64,000 nucleotides of DNA from Megasphaera_A sueciensis. GTDB lineage: Bacteria > Bacillota > Negativicutes > Veillonellales > Megasphaeraceae. Each line of letters begins with the position of its first letter. Position 1 is the stretch's first letter. The notes beneath the pieces are model-generated. The model had not been told where the DNA came from. It saw nothing but the letters and a program-made list of their open reading frames with translations, and did not search any database. The translations under genes were made by a program, and so were the position numbers. The DNA lies in contig NZ_CP116939.1 of assembly GCF_050219315.1 (NCBI RefSeq), positions 1,922,001-1,986,000 of the forward strand, read 5' to 3'. Shown here one piece after another: positions 33,209 to 42,209 of the stretch.

Positions 33209-34750
33209 TTAATAATTTTTTTCTAAATAAGCTAAAATTTTCCGTAAAACGCCTGGTAATACCCGTGATACACTAGAAATATGAACGCGTTCTGTCCTAC
33301 AGTGCAAGTCTTTTCCCCAAGGGCCTAATAATATAAACGGGACACGAATATCTGACAAAGCCTGCCAATCCAATTGATACGCCGTTCCCCATAAAGGCAT
33401 ATTATCTTGACAAACAGTACCATCCATAGTTGAATCCAATCCACAATAACTGCAATCAGAAACCCCTGTAAAATACTGATCAAACCGTACGGTCAGGCAA
33501 GTTGTTACTGCCTGCAGTACAGAATAAAAACTCTTATCCCCCATGCTTCTGCTGTCTACTGCCGGATAATAAGGCGGGGCAAAGCCGATAATAACAACCG
33601 GTTCTCTTTCTTCCATAAAATCCAAAATCTGTGCCATTAAATCAATCGTAACGGAAGGATAGTTTCCCCCTTGTTTCAATTTTTCTGTTTCTATATACTG
33701 CAATGTATTATAAAATGTAAAAAAACCAGGTATATGTTTTGCCTTATTTAATAATTCCCCATAAGACAATACAGGTACTTCATATTGTACTCTCGCTTGC
33801 GCTAGAGCTGATTTTATACTGGTTTGTGTTTCTTTTTTTAGAATACGCAGCACTGCCTCCGGGGTCTTTTTAAAAGTCAGAAAATTAGCATAGGCCGATG
33901 CCCGCCAAGGCAAAGAAAAATCATAATTTTTTTTTGCATCCCGCAGATACATCCAAGATGGCGGCGGTGTACTTTCACCCTCACATTGATCTGCCAGATT
34001 CCAATTACCCTCCGTTCGCGAAACAACACGTGCTAAAATACCTAATGGATTAATTCCTTCAGCATATTTACTGATATGAACCACTTTTCCCTGCACAAGA
34101 ATAACCGGCAATATTTTTCCTACAGATCCTGTATACGCGATTAAATTATCTTGCTCTTTATGATTAGGTTCACAATTCACTAAAAGACGATATCGCAGCT
34201 TTCGTTCTTTTTGCAGTTGCTGCAAAAAAGGCAGTGCTGATCGCATCCCGGCTGAATAAGATTCTTCATCAGGTACCGATAAAAACAATAAATTCACATT
34301 TCCAGGATGTGCCGCATATTCTTCAAAAACGGTCATCTGAGCTGCAATTCCACCTTTCATATCACAAGCCCCTCGGCCAAAAAGCCATTCGCAGCTATCT
34401 AAATCCGCCTCTGTTTCTAAATCAATTTCACTATGGCGTAACTTTTCTGCCAATATTTCCGGAGAAAATGCATACGGTGCAAGTTTGCCATATGCTTCGC
34501 ACCCGACTACATCATGATGATTCATAAAAACAAGGGTATCCGCTCTTTTCCCTTCAATAAAACCATATACGACTGAACGTCCAAGTGAATCATTCCTAAC
34601 AGGCAGAGAACCACACCATACATTTTTCTTTATCCCCGACAAAACATGTAGCAAATATACCTCCATTGCTTGTTCTTTTTCTGTCGCAGTTTCACTATTG
34701 ATTGCTATCATTTGATGCAATAATTCCAACACACGTTTCTCCCTGTCCAT
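33209..34750 (-). CDS. RocB-like M20 metallohydrolase
   Basis: A 513 aa member of the M20 superfamily resembling the arginine-utilisation protein RocB. MNHHDVVG and GRGACDMKGG hold the first zinc ligands. SVPDEES holds the catalytic Glu, and GLDSTMDG with a late LGPWGKDLHCRTERVH supplies the final His. RocB's exact reaction is not settled. It is a standalone enzyme ahead of gtrA in the minus-strand order (gtrA 18 nt upstream). Confidence 0.8.
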   Translation of the reverse strand: MDREKRVLELLHQMIAINSETATEKEQAMEVYLLHVLSGIKKNVWCGSLPVRNDSLGRSVVYGFIEGKRADTLVFMNHHDVVGCEAYGKLAPYAFSPEILAEKLRHSEIDLETEADLDSCEWLFGRGACDMKGGIAAQMTVFEEYAAHPGNVNLLFLSVPDEESYSAGMRSALPFLQQLQKERKLRYRLLVNCEPNHKEQDNLIAYTGSVGKILPVILVQGKVVHISKYAEGINPLGILARVVSRTEGNWNLADQCEGESTPPPSWMYLRDAKKNYDFSLPWRASAYANFLTFKKTPEAVLRILKKETQTSIKSALAQARVQYEVPVLSYGELLNKAKHIPGFFTFYNTLQYIETEKLKQGGNYPSVTIDLMAQILDFMEEREPVVIIGFAPPYYPAVDSRSMGDKSFYSVLQAVTTCLTVRFDQYFTGVSDCSYCGLDSTMDGTVCQDNMPLWGTAYQLDWQALSDIRVPFILLGPWGKDLHCRTERVHISSVSRVLPGVLRKILAYLEKNY

Positions 34751-34767
34751 ACCCTCACTCCTATATT

Positions 34768-35217
34768 TTATTTAAAAATCCATTTTTTACGTGATAAATA
34801 ATTCCAAACGGTAACAATCGCACTGGCCATAATTTTAGATATCATCGGGTTTAATCCCAAAAAAGCGGGTGATGTAAAAAAATACATCAGCAGCAAATTC
34901 CAACATAATCCAATCGTACTAACAATGAACACCAGCGAAAGTTCAGTTCCCCGTTGGTGACGGCTGCCACTCTCAAAGACAAAGACATTACACAAAATGT
35001 AATGATATAATGTTGATAAAGCAAATGCCATTGTAGTGGCCGCCAAAATAGTTTCCGTCTGCAATGAAAAAAGAAACATGCCCGAAAATCCTTTTAAGAA
35101 TAAATAAAAAAGTCCCCATTCTAAAAGTGCTGCGGAGCCACCAACTACAAGATATAACGATAACTTTATATATTCATTGTTTGTATAATCAAAACCAAAA
35201 ATTACCTTCTTCCTCAT
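34768..35217 (-). CDS. GtrA-family membrane protein
   Basis: A 149 aa protein with four predicted membrane helices. The family start YLVVGGSAALLEWGLFYLF and the C-terminal NYLSRKKWIFK are typical. GtrA-like proteins help move lipid-linked sugars across the membrane, but no glycosyltransferase is adjacent. GGGAGGAAG fixes the ATG at 35217 rather than the upstream open frame. Confidence 0.82.
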   Translation of the reverse strand: MRKKVIFGFDYTNNEYIKLSLYLVVGGSAALLEWGLFYLFLKGFSGMFLFSLQTETILAATTMAFALSTLYHYILCNVFVFESGSRHQRGTELSLVFIVSTIGLCWNLLLMYFFTSPAFLGLNPMISKIMASAIVTVWNYLSRKKWIFK

Positions 35218-35232
35218 ACTTCCTCCCTTAAT

Positions 35233-35262
35233 CCTATAATAATATCTGTACATTATTATAGG
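35233..35262. promoter_or_regulatory. Perfect 11 bp inverted repeat containing -10-like boxes on both strands
   Basis: CCTATAATAAT, 8 nt spacer, ATTATTATAGG. Each arm holds a TATAAT on one strand. It lies in the divergent gap between gtrA and the phosphoribosyltransferase gene. On the minus strand a TGGAAT sits 17 bp upstream of the TATAAT. Confidence 0.5.
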
Positions 35263-35370
35263 CTATATACCATAGAAATTCCATATTTTTAAAAATTTAT
35301 GCTATCCTATTTTTTAAAAAGGCATTATACTAGTATCTGTAGATATGTATTTTACAGGAGGACCGTTCTT

Positions 35371-35943
35371 ATGGATCAAATTTATACAGTAACATTTAAT
35401 CACAACGATTATCCATTACCAATACACAAGTTAGACGATACCTTTGGTATTGCTCTTATCGATTTGATACATCAACCGCAAATGATGCGTGATGTATCCG
35501 TAGAAGCAAATCGATATATCAATAAAAATATCGGTAATGATATTGATATTATTGTTACACCCGAATGCCGATCTATCACGTTAGTTACCGCTTTAGCATT
35601 AATGAACGGCTGCAAAATCGTCATGTTGCGCAAAGCCTTGAAAACCTACGAAGAAAAGGGCTTATATTGGTCTGTTCAATGTAAATCGATGACATCTAGT
35701 CAGTCCTCAAATTTATTTTTAACGGAAGAAAAAGCAACTCTAATGAAAAATAAACGCGTATTAGTTCTTGATGACGTAGCCAGTACCGGCGAAACCTTCA
35801 TTGCAATCCACCGCTTACTCGGCCAAGTCGGAATAAAGGCTGATTTTTTTGCAATTTTCAACGAAGATTCTGTAAAAGAATCTAATTTTGCCAGCCTGCC
35901 ATCTTATTACTTTTTAAAAACATTACCTATATTTACAAAATAA
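35371..35943 (+). CDS. Phosphoribosyltransferase (purine type, APRT/XPRT-like)
   Basis: A 190 aa type I PRTase. The PRPP loop VLVLDDVASTGET (about 130-142) is decisive, and TPECRSITLVTALAL holds the second loop. It probably salvages adenine or xanthine, but the base cannot be decided from the sequence. The frame is open from 35299. CAGGAGG selects the ATG at 35371. The dehydrogenase gene follows 40 nt later. Confidence 0.85.
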   Translation: MDQIYTVTFNHNDYPLPIHKLDDTFGIALIDLIHQPQMMRDVSVEANRYINKNIGNDIDIIVTPECRSITLVTALALMNGCKIVMLRKALKTYEEKGLYWSVQCKSMTSSQSSNLFLTEEKATLMKNKRVLVLDDVASTGETFIAIHRLLGQVGIKADFFAIFNEDSVKESNFASLPSYYFLKTLPIFTK

Positions 35944-35983
35944 CAAGTACTTGGGGAGATGCTGTAAAAGGAGGCCCTATAAT

Positions 35984-36859
35984 ATGAAAAAAATTGGTTT
36001 TATCGGCACAGGCATTATGGGATGCGGCATGATCCGTAACCTGATTAAGCATGGATATACTGTATATGTATATAATCGAACTCGTTCAAAAGCGCTGCCT
36101 TTGACGGAAGAGGGTGCTGTTTGGTGTGACTCTCCAGCAGAATGCGCAAAAAACAAAGATATCGTAATTACGATGGTTGGGTATCCTAAAGACGTAGCAG
36201 AGGTATATTTTGAAACAAACGGAATCTTTACAACCGTTAAAAGGGGAACATATCTCATTGACATGACGACAACAAGTCCCAAATTATCGGAAAAAATATA
36301 CGCAGAAGCCGCTAAACGCGATGTATTTGCACTTGATGCTCCGGTTACCGGTGGTGATACCGGCGCTAAAAATGGAACACTTTCCATTCTTGTTGGCGGT
36401 GATGAAAAGGCATTCAAAGATTGTCTGCCCCTTTTTCAAGCCATGGGAAAAAATATTGTTTACGAAGGACCTGCCGGAGCCGGACAACATACAAAAATGG
36501 TAAATCAGATTATGATTGCCGGTACTGTCGCCGGAATGTGTGAAGCTCTTTGCTATGCACAAAAAGCGGGATTAGATTTACAGCGTGTACTTGATGGCGT
36601 TAGCAAAGGGGCCGCTGGTTCCGCCCAGGTGGATTCACTCTCTCCGCGAATTCTACAGGGAGATTTTCAGCCTGGTTTTTACATTAAACATTTTATTAAA
36701 GATATGCGAATTGCTGATGAAGAAAGTTCCTCACGAGGTCTACACCTAAATGTTCTTAACGAAGTTCTTGATATGTATTTAAAACTTATGGCTGACGGTG
36801 AAGGAAATCTAGGAACACAAGCTTTAGTTAAATATTATGACGACGATGATCAATACTAA
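35984..36859 (+). CDS. NAD(P)-dependent beta-hydroxyacid dehydrogenase
   Basis: A 291 aa enzyme of the 3-hydroxyisobutyrate / tartronate-semialdehyde reductase family. The Rossmann GFIGTGIMG is at 4-12. DAPVTGGDTGAKNGTLSILVGG is the substrate signature, GAGQHTKMVNQ carries the catalytic Lys, and KDMRIADEE closes the domain. The exact substrate is unknown. AAAGGAGG selects the ATG at 35984. A strong terminator follows. Confidence 0.88.
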   Translation: MKKIGFIGTGIMGCGMIRNLIKHGYTVYVYNRTRSKALPLTEEGAVWCDSPAECAKNKDIVITMVGYPKDVAEVYFETNGIFTTVKRGTYLIDMTTTSPKLSEKIYAEAAKRDVFALDAPVTGGDTGAKNGTLSILVGGDEKAFKDCLPLFQAMGKNIVYEGPAGAGQHTKMVNQIMIAGTVAGMCEALCYAQKAGLDLQRVLDGVSKGAAGSAQVDSLSPRILQGDFQPGFYIKHFIKDMRIADEESSSRGLHLNVLNEVLDMYLKLMADGEGNLGTQALVKYYDDDDQY

Positions 36860-36912
36860 TAAAACGATAATCAGATATTTACTTTACTATATGTATTTTC
36901 ATACGGACGGAA

Positions 36913-36956
36913 TTACAATAAAAGCTCTGCGCAAATACGCAGAGCTTTTATTGTAA
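36913..36956. terminator. Bidirectional terminator, 19 bp perfect stem
   Basis: TTACAATAAAAGCTCTGCG and its complement flank a 6 nt loop, with A/T runs embedded on both sides. It separates the dehydrogenase gene from the convergent exported cupin gene. Confidence 0.88.
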
Positions 36957-36987
36957 TCCCGGTCGTTCATCCACATACGGCAGCTTA

Positions 36988-37491
36988 TTACTTTTTAGGT
37001 TGGGCATTGGGATGATTTTGCTGATAAGAATCATTTTGTGCAATGACATCGAGGAATACAAGCGGTTCCTTGCTGTTATTGGCAAGTGCATGAGATTGAC
37101 CGGGCCTGGCAATGGTAATATCACCCTTGGAAACTTTAGTTTTCACACCTTTTTCATCGGTAAAAACACCCTGTCCAGATATAATAATATAAGTATCTTC
37201 ATTAACATAATGTTTGTGTAACCCAATGGATGCACCCGGTTTTAATGTCATCCATCCGATTTCCTTAATAGCTTGTTCTGGTGCAGCTGTTGTGCGAATA
37301 AAAGCAAATTTTCCATACAGAGTACCTTGTCCACCTGCAACTTTTTGTTTATCCAAAGTAATCAACTGTTCTGCTTTATAACATTGTTCATTTGCTGCAA
37401 ATGGTGTTTTTTGCGGAACTGCCGCCGCAAATGCAGTTCCTGCTGCTATAATGGAAAACGCAGTCACTGCCAATACCGCTTTTTTTAACAT
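36988..37491 (-). CDS. Exported cupin-domain protein
   Basis: A 167 aa protein with a clear signal peptide (about 1-23, ending AFA-A). The cupin barrel holds GLHKHYVNEDTYI (metal His and Glu) and RPGQSHALAN (last His). A periplasmic or secreted metal-binding cupin of unknown substrate. The frame is open from a GTG at 37500. The GAGGG spacing favours the ATG at 37491. It lies 34 nt behind the OmpH gene. Confidence 0.82.
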   Translation of the reverse strand: MLKKAVLAVTAFSIIAAGTAFAAAVPQKTPFAANEQCYKAEQLITLDKQKVAGGQGTLYGKFAFIRTTAAPEQAIKEIGWMTLKPGASIGLHKHYVNEDTYIIISGQGVFTDEKGVKTKVSKGDITIARPGQSHALANNSKEPLVFLDVIAQNDSYQQNHPNAQPKK

Positions 37492-37525
37492 CCATACCAC
37501 CCTCTCAAGACTGCATATATCCAGA

Positions 37526-37948
37526 CTATTTTAACTTAGCCTCTACATCATTAGTAATATCTTGTGCAGTACCGAATACGACCGATCCTTTAAGTACAAC
37601 ATAATCTAACCCTTTTTCATCTTTAACTTCCTGTGTCTTAGTGATAATGTCTTTTTCCAATGGACCAAAGAGATTAATGCGATCCTGGTTCAATTGTATG
37701 TTGAACTTTCGGGCCAATTCCTGTTTATCCTTATCCGTCGCCTGTCCTTTAACTTGGGAAGCAAAGTCAGCATTCGCCTTCTTCACATCAGACTGCCAAG
37801 TTGCCGAAGCTTTTGCAAAACCAGGATGTTTCTGAAGCAAATATCCCATATCAACAACACCTAAACCAGCCGCCATTGCCCCTGCAAAAACACCAAAAGT
37901 CATCACTCCAGCTAGGGCCATTGTTACTATTTTTCTACGCAAATTCAT
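37526..37948 (-). CDS. OmpH/Skp-like periplasmic chaperone
   Basis: A 140 aa protein with a signal peptide (about 1-26) and the OmpH-type start of the mature part (GVVDMGYLLQKHPGF). Charged helices follow, without the strong coiled coil of E. coli Skp. Skp proteins carry outer-membrane proteins across the periplasm, so the gene supports a diderm cell. AGGGAGG precedes the ATG. The exported cupin follows 34 nt later. Confidence 0.82.
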   Translation of the reverse strand: MNLRRKIVTMALAGVMTFGVFAGAMAAGLGVVDMGYLLQKHPGFAKASATWQSDVKKANADFASQVKGQATDKDKQELARKFNIQLNQDRINLFGPLEKDIITKTQEVKDEKGLDYVVLKGSVVFGTAQDITNDVEAKLK

Positions 37949-37995
37949 TTGAAGTCCCTCCTTATATTACAAAGTATTTGTTAATTTCCATTTCT

Positions 37996-38583
37996 TTATT
38001 CATTCTGACCCGTTAATACTAAACATTCTGTACGCACAGAATCTTCACAAGAGCGCATGGCAAGAATCGTTTTTTCAAATAATTCCGGCAATTCCCATCC
38101 AAGAAGTTGGGCTCCCTGTGTAATAACATCTCGAGAACAACCCGCAGCAAAACTTTTATCTTTAAATTTCTTTTTTAAACTCTTTACTTCCATGTCCTTA
38201 GTACTCTTAGATGGCCGCATTTTTGCTGACGCCCAAATAAGGCCTGTCAGTTCATCTGCTGCAAACAATACTTTTTCCATCTGATGTTGTGGTTCAATAT
38301 CAACACAAATACCATATCCATGACAACAAACAGCACGAATAAAATCATCGTCAGCCCCAATTTCCGCAAGAAGGGCTGGAGCTTTTTTACAATGCTGTTC
38401 CGGATACTGTTCAAAATCCACATCATGCAACAATCCGACAAGGCCCCAAAAATCCATATTATCACCATATCCGAGTTTTTGGGCATACCAGCGCATGACG
38501 CCTTCAACAGTTAACGCATGCATGATATGAAACGGTTCTTTATTATATTTCTGAAGTAGTGTCACCGCTTCCGATCTTTCCAC
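37996..38583 (-). CDS. HD-domain phosphohydrolase-like protein
   Basis: A 195 aa protein. The HD motif lies in VGLLHDVDFEQYPEQH (about 48-63), with an upstream HIMHALTVEG His. CCHGYG and FAADELTG supply the later ligands. Such HD proteins often hydrolyse nucleotides, but the substrate is unknown. It is separated from OmpH by 47 nt. Confidence 0.82.
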   Translation of the reverse strand: MERSEAVTLLQKYNKEPFHIMHALTVEGVMRWYAQKLGYGDNMDFWGLVGLLHDVDFEQYPEQHCKKAPALLAEIGADDDFIRAVCCHGYGICVDIEPQHQMEKVLFAADELTGLIWASAKMRPSKSTKDMEVKSLKKKFKDKSFAAGCSRDVITQGAQLLGWELPELFEKTILAMRSCEDSVRTECLVLTGQNE

Positions 38584-38679
38584 ATTACCAACTCCCCCTA
38601 CATCTGATATATTTTATTATACCATATTTAAAATTTATATTATATAAAAATTATACAATACTATATTAAGATTTTAAGT

Positions 38680-39822
38680 CTAAAAAGAGATTTTTTTCTC
38701 CAATCTGTTCATTCGAAAATCTTCGACGACTTGTATAAAATCAGGACGATGCACTGGGTTATCAGCAAACCCAAATAAATGCGACGAACAAGAACAATCC
38801 GTACTACCAAAACGATCAATCCGCCAATCAGCAATCTTTTCTACCGCATATGCTATATCATGTTCCAAATCATCAGCTGTACGAATAGGAACCACCGCTG
38901 TAACCAATGCTTTTTGCCGCAAATAATCAATATGCCAATGCATTCGTTTGCGCAAGTGTCTATGCCGGGCCAGACGTCTTGACAAATTGCGCCGAGCCGA
39001 GCCAACATACACGTAATATCCTTTAAGAAATTGGCGCTCCCCTTGCGCACCTATAACAATATCCGTATCTTCCTTTAATTGTAAAATCAACATATAGTCG
39101 CCTTGATCATGATTTTCTTGCTTTAATATTTGTTCTGGATATGATAAAACACGGACAACCTGCGGTGTTATAAAAGTTCTGTCCCAGTGTAAAGATAATG
39201 CTTTCCAATCAAGATACGGCGCCGATTCGTAAAATGCCTCGGCAAAATCCGGATCAGTATGATAATCCGGCAAAAACCATTGTGCCCTATCCCATTGAAC
39301 AATAAATAATATTCCCGCATGAATGCCCTCTTTTGCTAATTGTGCCAAATGCAGCACATGACGTTTCCCTCGTTCCGTTACAGCATCAGGAAACATTGCC
39401 GCCGTTTTGCCAAATAACGTACAGGATTTAACTTCCAAATAAAAATGTTCATCCCCGCATTCCAGCAATAAATCAAATCGACTGGAACCGACAGTTACTT
39501 CTCGTCGTAAAAGATTCCATCTTTCCCATCCAGGAATACACTTTTCTGTAATAAGTCGTGCTGCTACATCATTATTATATTGCGTATCGAGTAAAATTGG
39601 GACTCCATCCCGCTCAATTCCAATCACATCATATGCTGTTTTACGCTCTTTCTGTGCTGCTCTGCGTAAATATACAACAGCCCCCGGATACAGCAGTTCC
39701 CACATTCTTCCTGGATTCGGCATATGACAATATACAATTTCGTGATTTATTTTAATACGACAAACAAACCGGTTGAGCCTGTCAACAAAAAGGCCTTGAG
39801 ACAGGGTACTAGTGTTTTTCAT
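38680..39822 (-). CDS. sfsA: SfsA fused to a C-terminal GIY-YIG-like (DUF123) domain
   Basis: About 380 aa. Residues 1-230 are SfsA, with VYCHMPNPGRM, a nuclease-like LLLECG...FYLEVKS core and FPDAVTERGKRH, a DNA/RNA-binding nuclease-like protein. Residues 245-375 match the DUF123/COG1833 domain, with KGYYVYVGSA, LARHRHLRKRMHWHIDYL and DCSCSSHLFG. The two are usually separate genes. The frame is open upstream to 39885, but the ATG at 39822 overlaps the ROK stop (ATGA), which fixes the start and couples translation. Confidence 0.82.
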   Translation of the reverse strand: MKNTSTLSQGLFVDRLNRFVCRIKINHEIVYCHMPNPGRMWELLYPGAVVYLRRAAQKERKTAYDVIGIERDGVPILLDTQYNNDVAARLITEKCIPGWERWNLLRREVTVGSSRFDLLLECGDEHFYLEVKSCTLFGKTAAMFPDAVTERGKRHVLHLAQLAKEGIHAGILFIVQWDRAQWFLPDYHTDPDFAEAFYESAPYLDWKALSLHWDRTFITPQVVRVLSYPEQILKQENHDQGDYMLILQLKEDTDIVIGAQGERQFLKGYYVYVGSARRNLSRRLARHRHLRKRMHWHIDYLRQKALVTAVVPIRTADDLEHDIAYAVEKIADWRIDRFGSTDCSCSSHLFGFADNPVHRPDFIQVVEDFRMNRLEKKISF

Positions 39823-40718
39823 AATACCCCTTCTTTTCTTTGCTGTAAAAAATGATATAATGCTCCCGTCATACCTGCTTTCCACTGTAACCTTGCAAAA
39901 GATATATATGTATGAGAAAAAAACGGAGGCAAAATTTTATGCTGCAATGCATCAATTAAACGCGGTTTAATATATCGCCGTTGTTCCATAATACCACCTC
40001 CAATAATAATTTTTTCAGGATTCAAAACATAACAAATATTGGCAATACCCGCTGACAAATGATCTATCATTTGATCTATCGCCGTACTGGCAATACTATC
40101 TCCCGACTTAGCCAAGTGAAATATTTTTTTACCATCAATAGACGATACGGGGACATTTTTAGCAGCTGCCACTGTCTTTACCAATGCTGTTACCGATGCG
40201 TCTGCTTCCAATGTTGCCGAACCGCCTATTTTAAGATACCCAATTTCCCCGGCACTGTTAGATGCACCATGGAACAATTTTCCGTTTATAATAATGCAAC
40301 CCCCTATACCAGTTCCCACCATCAGGCAAAATAAGGAAGAAGCATTCCGTCCTGCACCTAACCAATATTCTCCCAATCCAGCAGCATTGACGTCATTTTC
40401 CACACTACAAGGAATATTAAAAATGTTTTCAAGCAATGTTTTTAATTTAGTACCTGTATATCCCGGAAAATGGTCTGCTGCATAAATAATTTCTCCCGTA
40501 TCTGGCTGTACAATTCCTGCGGAAGAAACCGCTATACCGTAAACAGCATGTTCTGCTTGATATATCGACACAATATCAACCACTTTTTTCAGCATTTGCT
40601 CCGTACCTTTTTCTTTAACTTCTGTGGGAATACTTTGTATATCATAAAATTTTCCCGATTCATCTGCTAATCCATATTTAATAGCTGTACCCCCAATATC
40701 GACACATACATAATACAT
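39819..40718 (-). CDS. ROK-family sugar kinase / regulator
   Basis: A 299 aa ROK protein without a DNA-binding domain, so a kinase. DIGGTAIKYG (7-16) is the ATP phosphate loop, ENDVNAAGLGE holds the catalytic Asp, and MVGTGIGGCIIING is conserved. The Cys-rich zinc site of glucokinase-type members is missing (EIGYLKIGG instead). The sugar is unknown. It overlaps sfsA by 4 nt. Confidence 0.85.
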   Translation of the reverse strand: MYYVCVDIGGTAIKYGLADESGKFYDIQSIPTEVKEKGTEQMLKKVVDIVSIYQAEHAVYGIAVSSAGIVQPDTGEIIYAADHFPGYTGTKLKTLLENIFNIPCSVENDVNAAGLGEYWLGAGRNASSLFCLMVGTGIGGCIIINGKLFHGASNSAGEIGYLKIGGSATLEADASVTALVKTVAAAKNVPVSSIDGKKIFHLAKSGDSIASTAIDQMIDHLSAGIANICYVLNPEKIIIGGGIMEQRRYIKPRLIDALQHKILPPFFSHTYISFARLQWKAGMTGALYHFLQQRKEGVL

Positions 40719-41281
40719 AAAAGCTTCTCCTTACCTATTAAAATATCCATCATAAACATACATTTATTATTATGCTTTTCTTACATAACTGCGTTCTGCT
40801 GCCTGTATATTTTTTCACCTATGCCTCTGCAATGCCTGCAGTTTTACCTATACTCGCAAGTCGGTTGTATCCGTATGGGAGTTTCCAAAATAAAACTGAT
40901 AGCAATACGTCTTCCAATACCCAGCAGATTTTCTATTTTTCTTGACATCATCGCACCATAGTAAATTTCATAAAATGCTCCCGAAGTCAAATATCGGCTG
41001 ATACTACATATCATTCAACATATTTTACATACCCTCATACACTTTTTATGTTGTTCTTATTGCAATACGTTTATTATACTACATATCATAAAATCGCGAA
41101 TATATTTTTCTTTTTATACAACAACCGCAATTGATATGTTTTATTGTATACACCAATTGCGGTTGTTAAACATTTATAATATATTTTCTTTTTTATTTTT
41201 CACTTATATTTTATACTATAAAAATAAGGTTTATAGTATAAATAAGCTTGTTATATTCCCCTAGCAAAGTGAGTGATGTAG
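40719..41281. other. 563 bp intergenic region with a stem-loop, an operator-like repeat and a doubtful small frame
   Basis: A 56-codon minus-strand frame (40844-41014; it includes EIYYGAMMSRKIENLLGIG) has no ribosome site and no recognised relative, so it may be a gene remnant. A 14 bp stem (AACAACCGCAATTG and its complement, 41120-41167) has a 20 nt loop and no T tract. The 13 bp inverted repeat is listed separately. The rest shows no feature. Confidence 0.45.
41210..41242 (+). promoter_or_regulatory. Perfect 13 bp inverted repeat at the Ntn hydrolase promoter
   Basis: TTTATACTATAAA, 7 nt, TTTATAGTATAAA. The right arm contains TATAGT, a possible -10 box about 45 nt before the start codon. 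The repeat has the form of an operator overlapping the promoter. Confidence 0.5.
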
Positions 41282-42205
41282 ATGATATGGAAAACAAGTA
41301 TATGTCTTATAATCTGTATCGCAAATGCCGTATCCGCCTCCGCTTGTACTCTTTTTGCCGCAACCGGTGATTCATGGGTAAAGGGCAGTGGCACGCTTAT
41401 CGTTAAAAATCGAGATTGGCAGCCGCAATGGCAAGAAATGAGAATTATCGAAGATAACCCCTATCGTTATTACGGGATTTTCGCCGGTGATATGAAAAAA
41501 CGTTCTCTCCGCGGGGGTATAAATGAAAAAGGACTTGTCGTTTTTTCTGCTTCTGCTTCTTCTATCCCAAAGCAAGAACGAAATCAAATGCTTCATGCCA
41601 AACAGTCCCTTTTAAAGGTAATGCTGGGAAAATGCAGTAATGTTGATGAAGCCTTATCTCATACAGAATTATTTCTAGGTCCAAAATTTATTCTTTTGGC
41701 AGATGCTGATAAAATAGCAAGTATCGAAATTGCCGATAACGGAAACTATAAAATAAACATACAAAAAAATAATATATTAACTCATACCAATCACTATATT
41801 GACCCCGATTTACAGAAATCCAATATAACCATCGGAAAATCAAGTTTTACCCGATACTCCCGCATCAAAGAACTTCTCCAAACAGGAAAAATACCTTATA
41901 CATTGTCAGATTTTATCGCTTTCAGCCAGGATCGCCACGACGGTCCCGATAATAGTATCTGGCGTACCGGCAGCACCCCGCGTGCAATTCAGACACTGGC
42001 AACATTTGCTGTATATATTCCAAAAAACAAAAAGCCGGAGCTATACGTAAAAATACGTACCGCTCCGGATGAACAGGGCCGGGAAACATCATACACTATT
42101 ACCGGCAATGAGCTGTTCCCTCAAAAACAAACGTACTCCCCCGATACAATCTTAACGAAAATTCTACAATTTATAAACCAATGGATATTTCAGGTTGTCG
42201 GATAA
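41282..42205 (+). CDS. Exported Ntn-hydrolase-like protein (C45/C59-type)
   Basis: A 307 aa protein with a signal peptide whose predicted cleavage (SASA-C) would leave Cys22 as the mature N-terminal residue. CTLFAA followed by VKNRDWQPQ is the start pattern of N-terminal-nucleophile amide hydrolases (choloylglycine hydrolase and isopenicillin acyltransferase relatives). GGINEKGLVV and the later THTNHY also fit. It could cleave an amide outside the cytoplasm. The substrate is unknown. The ribosome site is weak. It ends 4 nt before the convergent dapF stop. Confidence 0.7.
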   Translation: MIWKTSICLIICIANAVSASACTLFAATGDSWVKGSGTLIVKNRDWQPQWQEMRIIEDNPYRYYGIFAGDMKKRSLRGGINEKGLVVFSASASSIPKQERNQMLHAKQSLLKVMLGKCSNVDEALSHTELFLGPKFILLADADKIASIEIADNGNYKINIQKNNILTHTNHYIDPDLQKSNITIGKSSFTRYSRIKELLQTGKIPYTLSDFIAFSQDRHDGPDNSIWRTGSTPRAIQTLATFAVYIPKNKKPELYVKIRTAPDEQGRETSYTITGNELFPQKQTYSPDTILTKILQFINQWIFQVVG

Positions 42206-42209
42206 AAAT

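Noticed and set aside
40844..41014. 56-codon minus-strand frame between the ROK and Ntn hydrolase genes
   Set aside because: No ribosome site, no recognised family and a poor context. It is kept only as a note within the intergenic entry.
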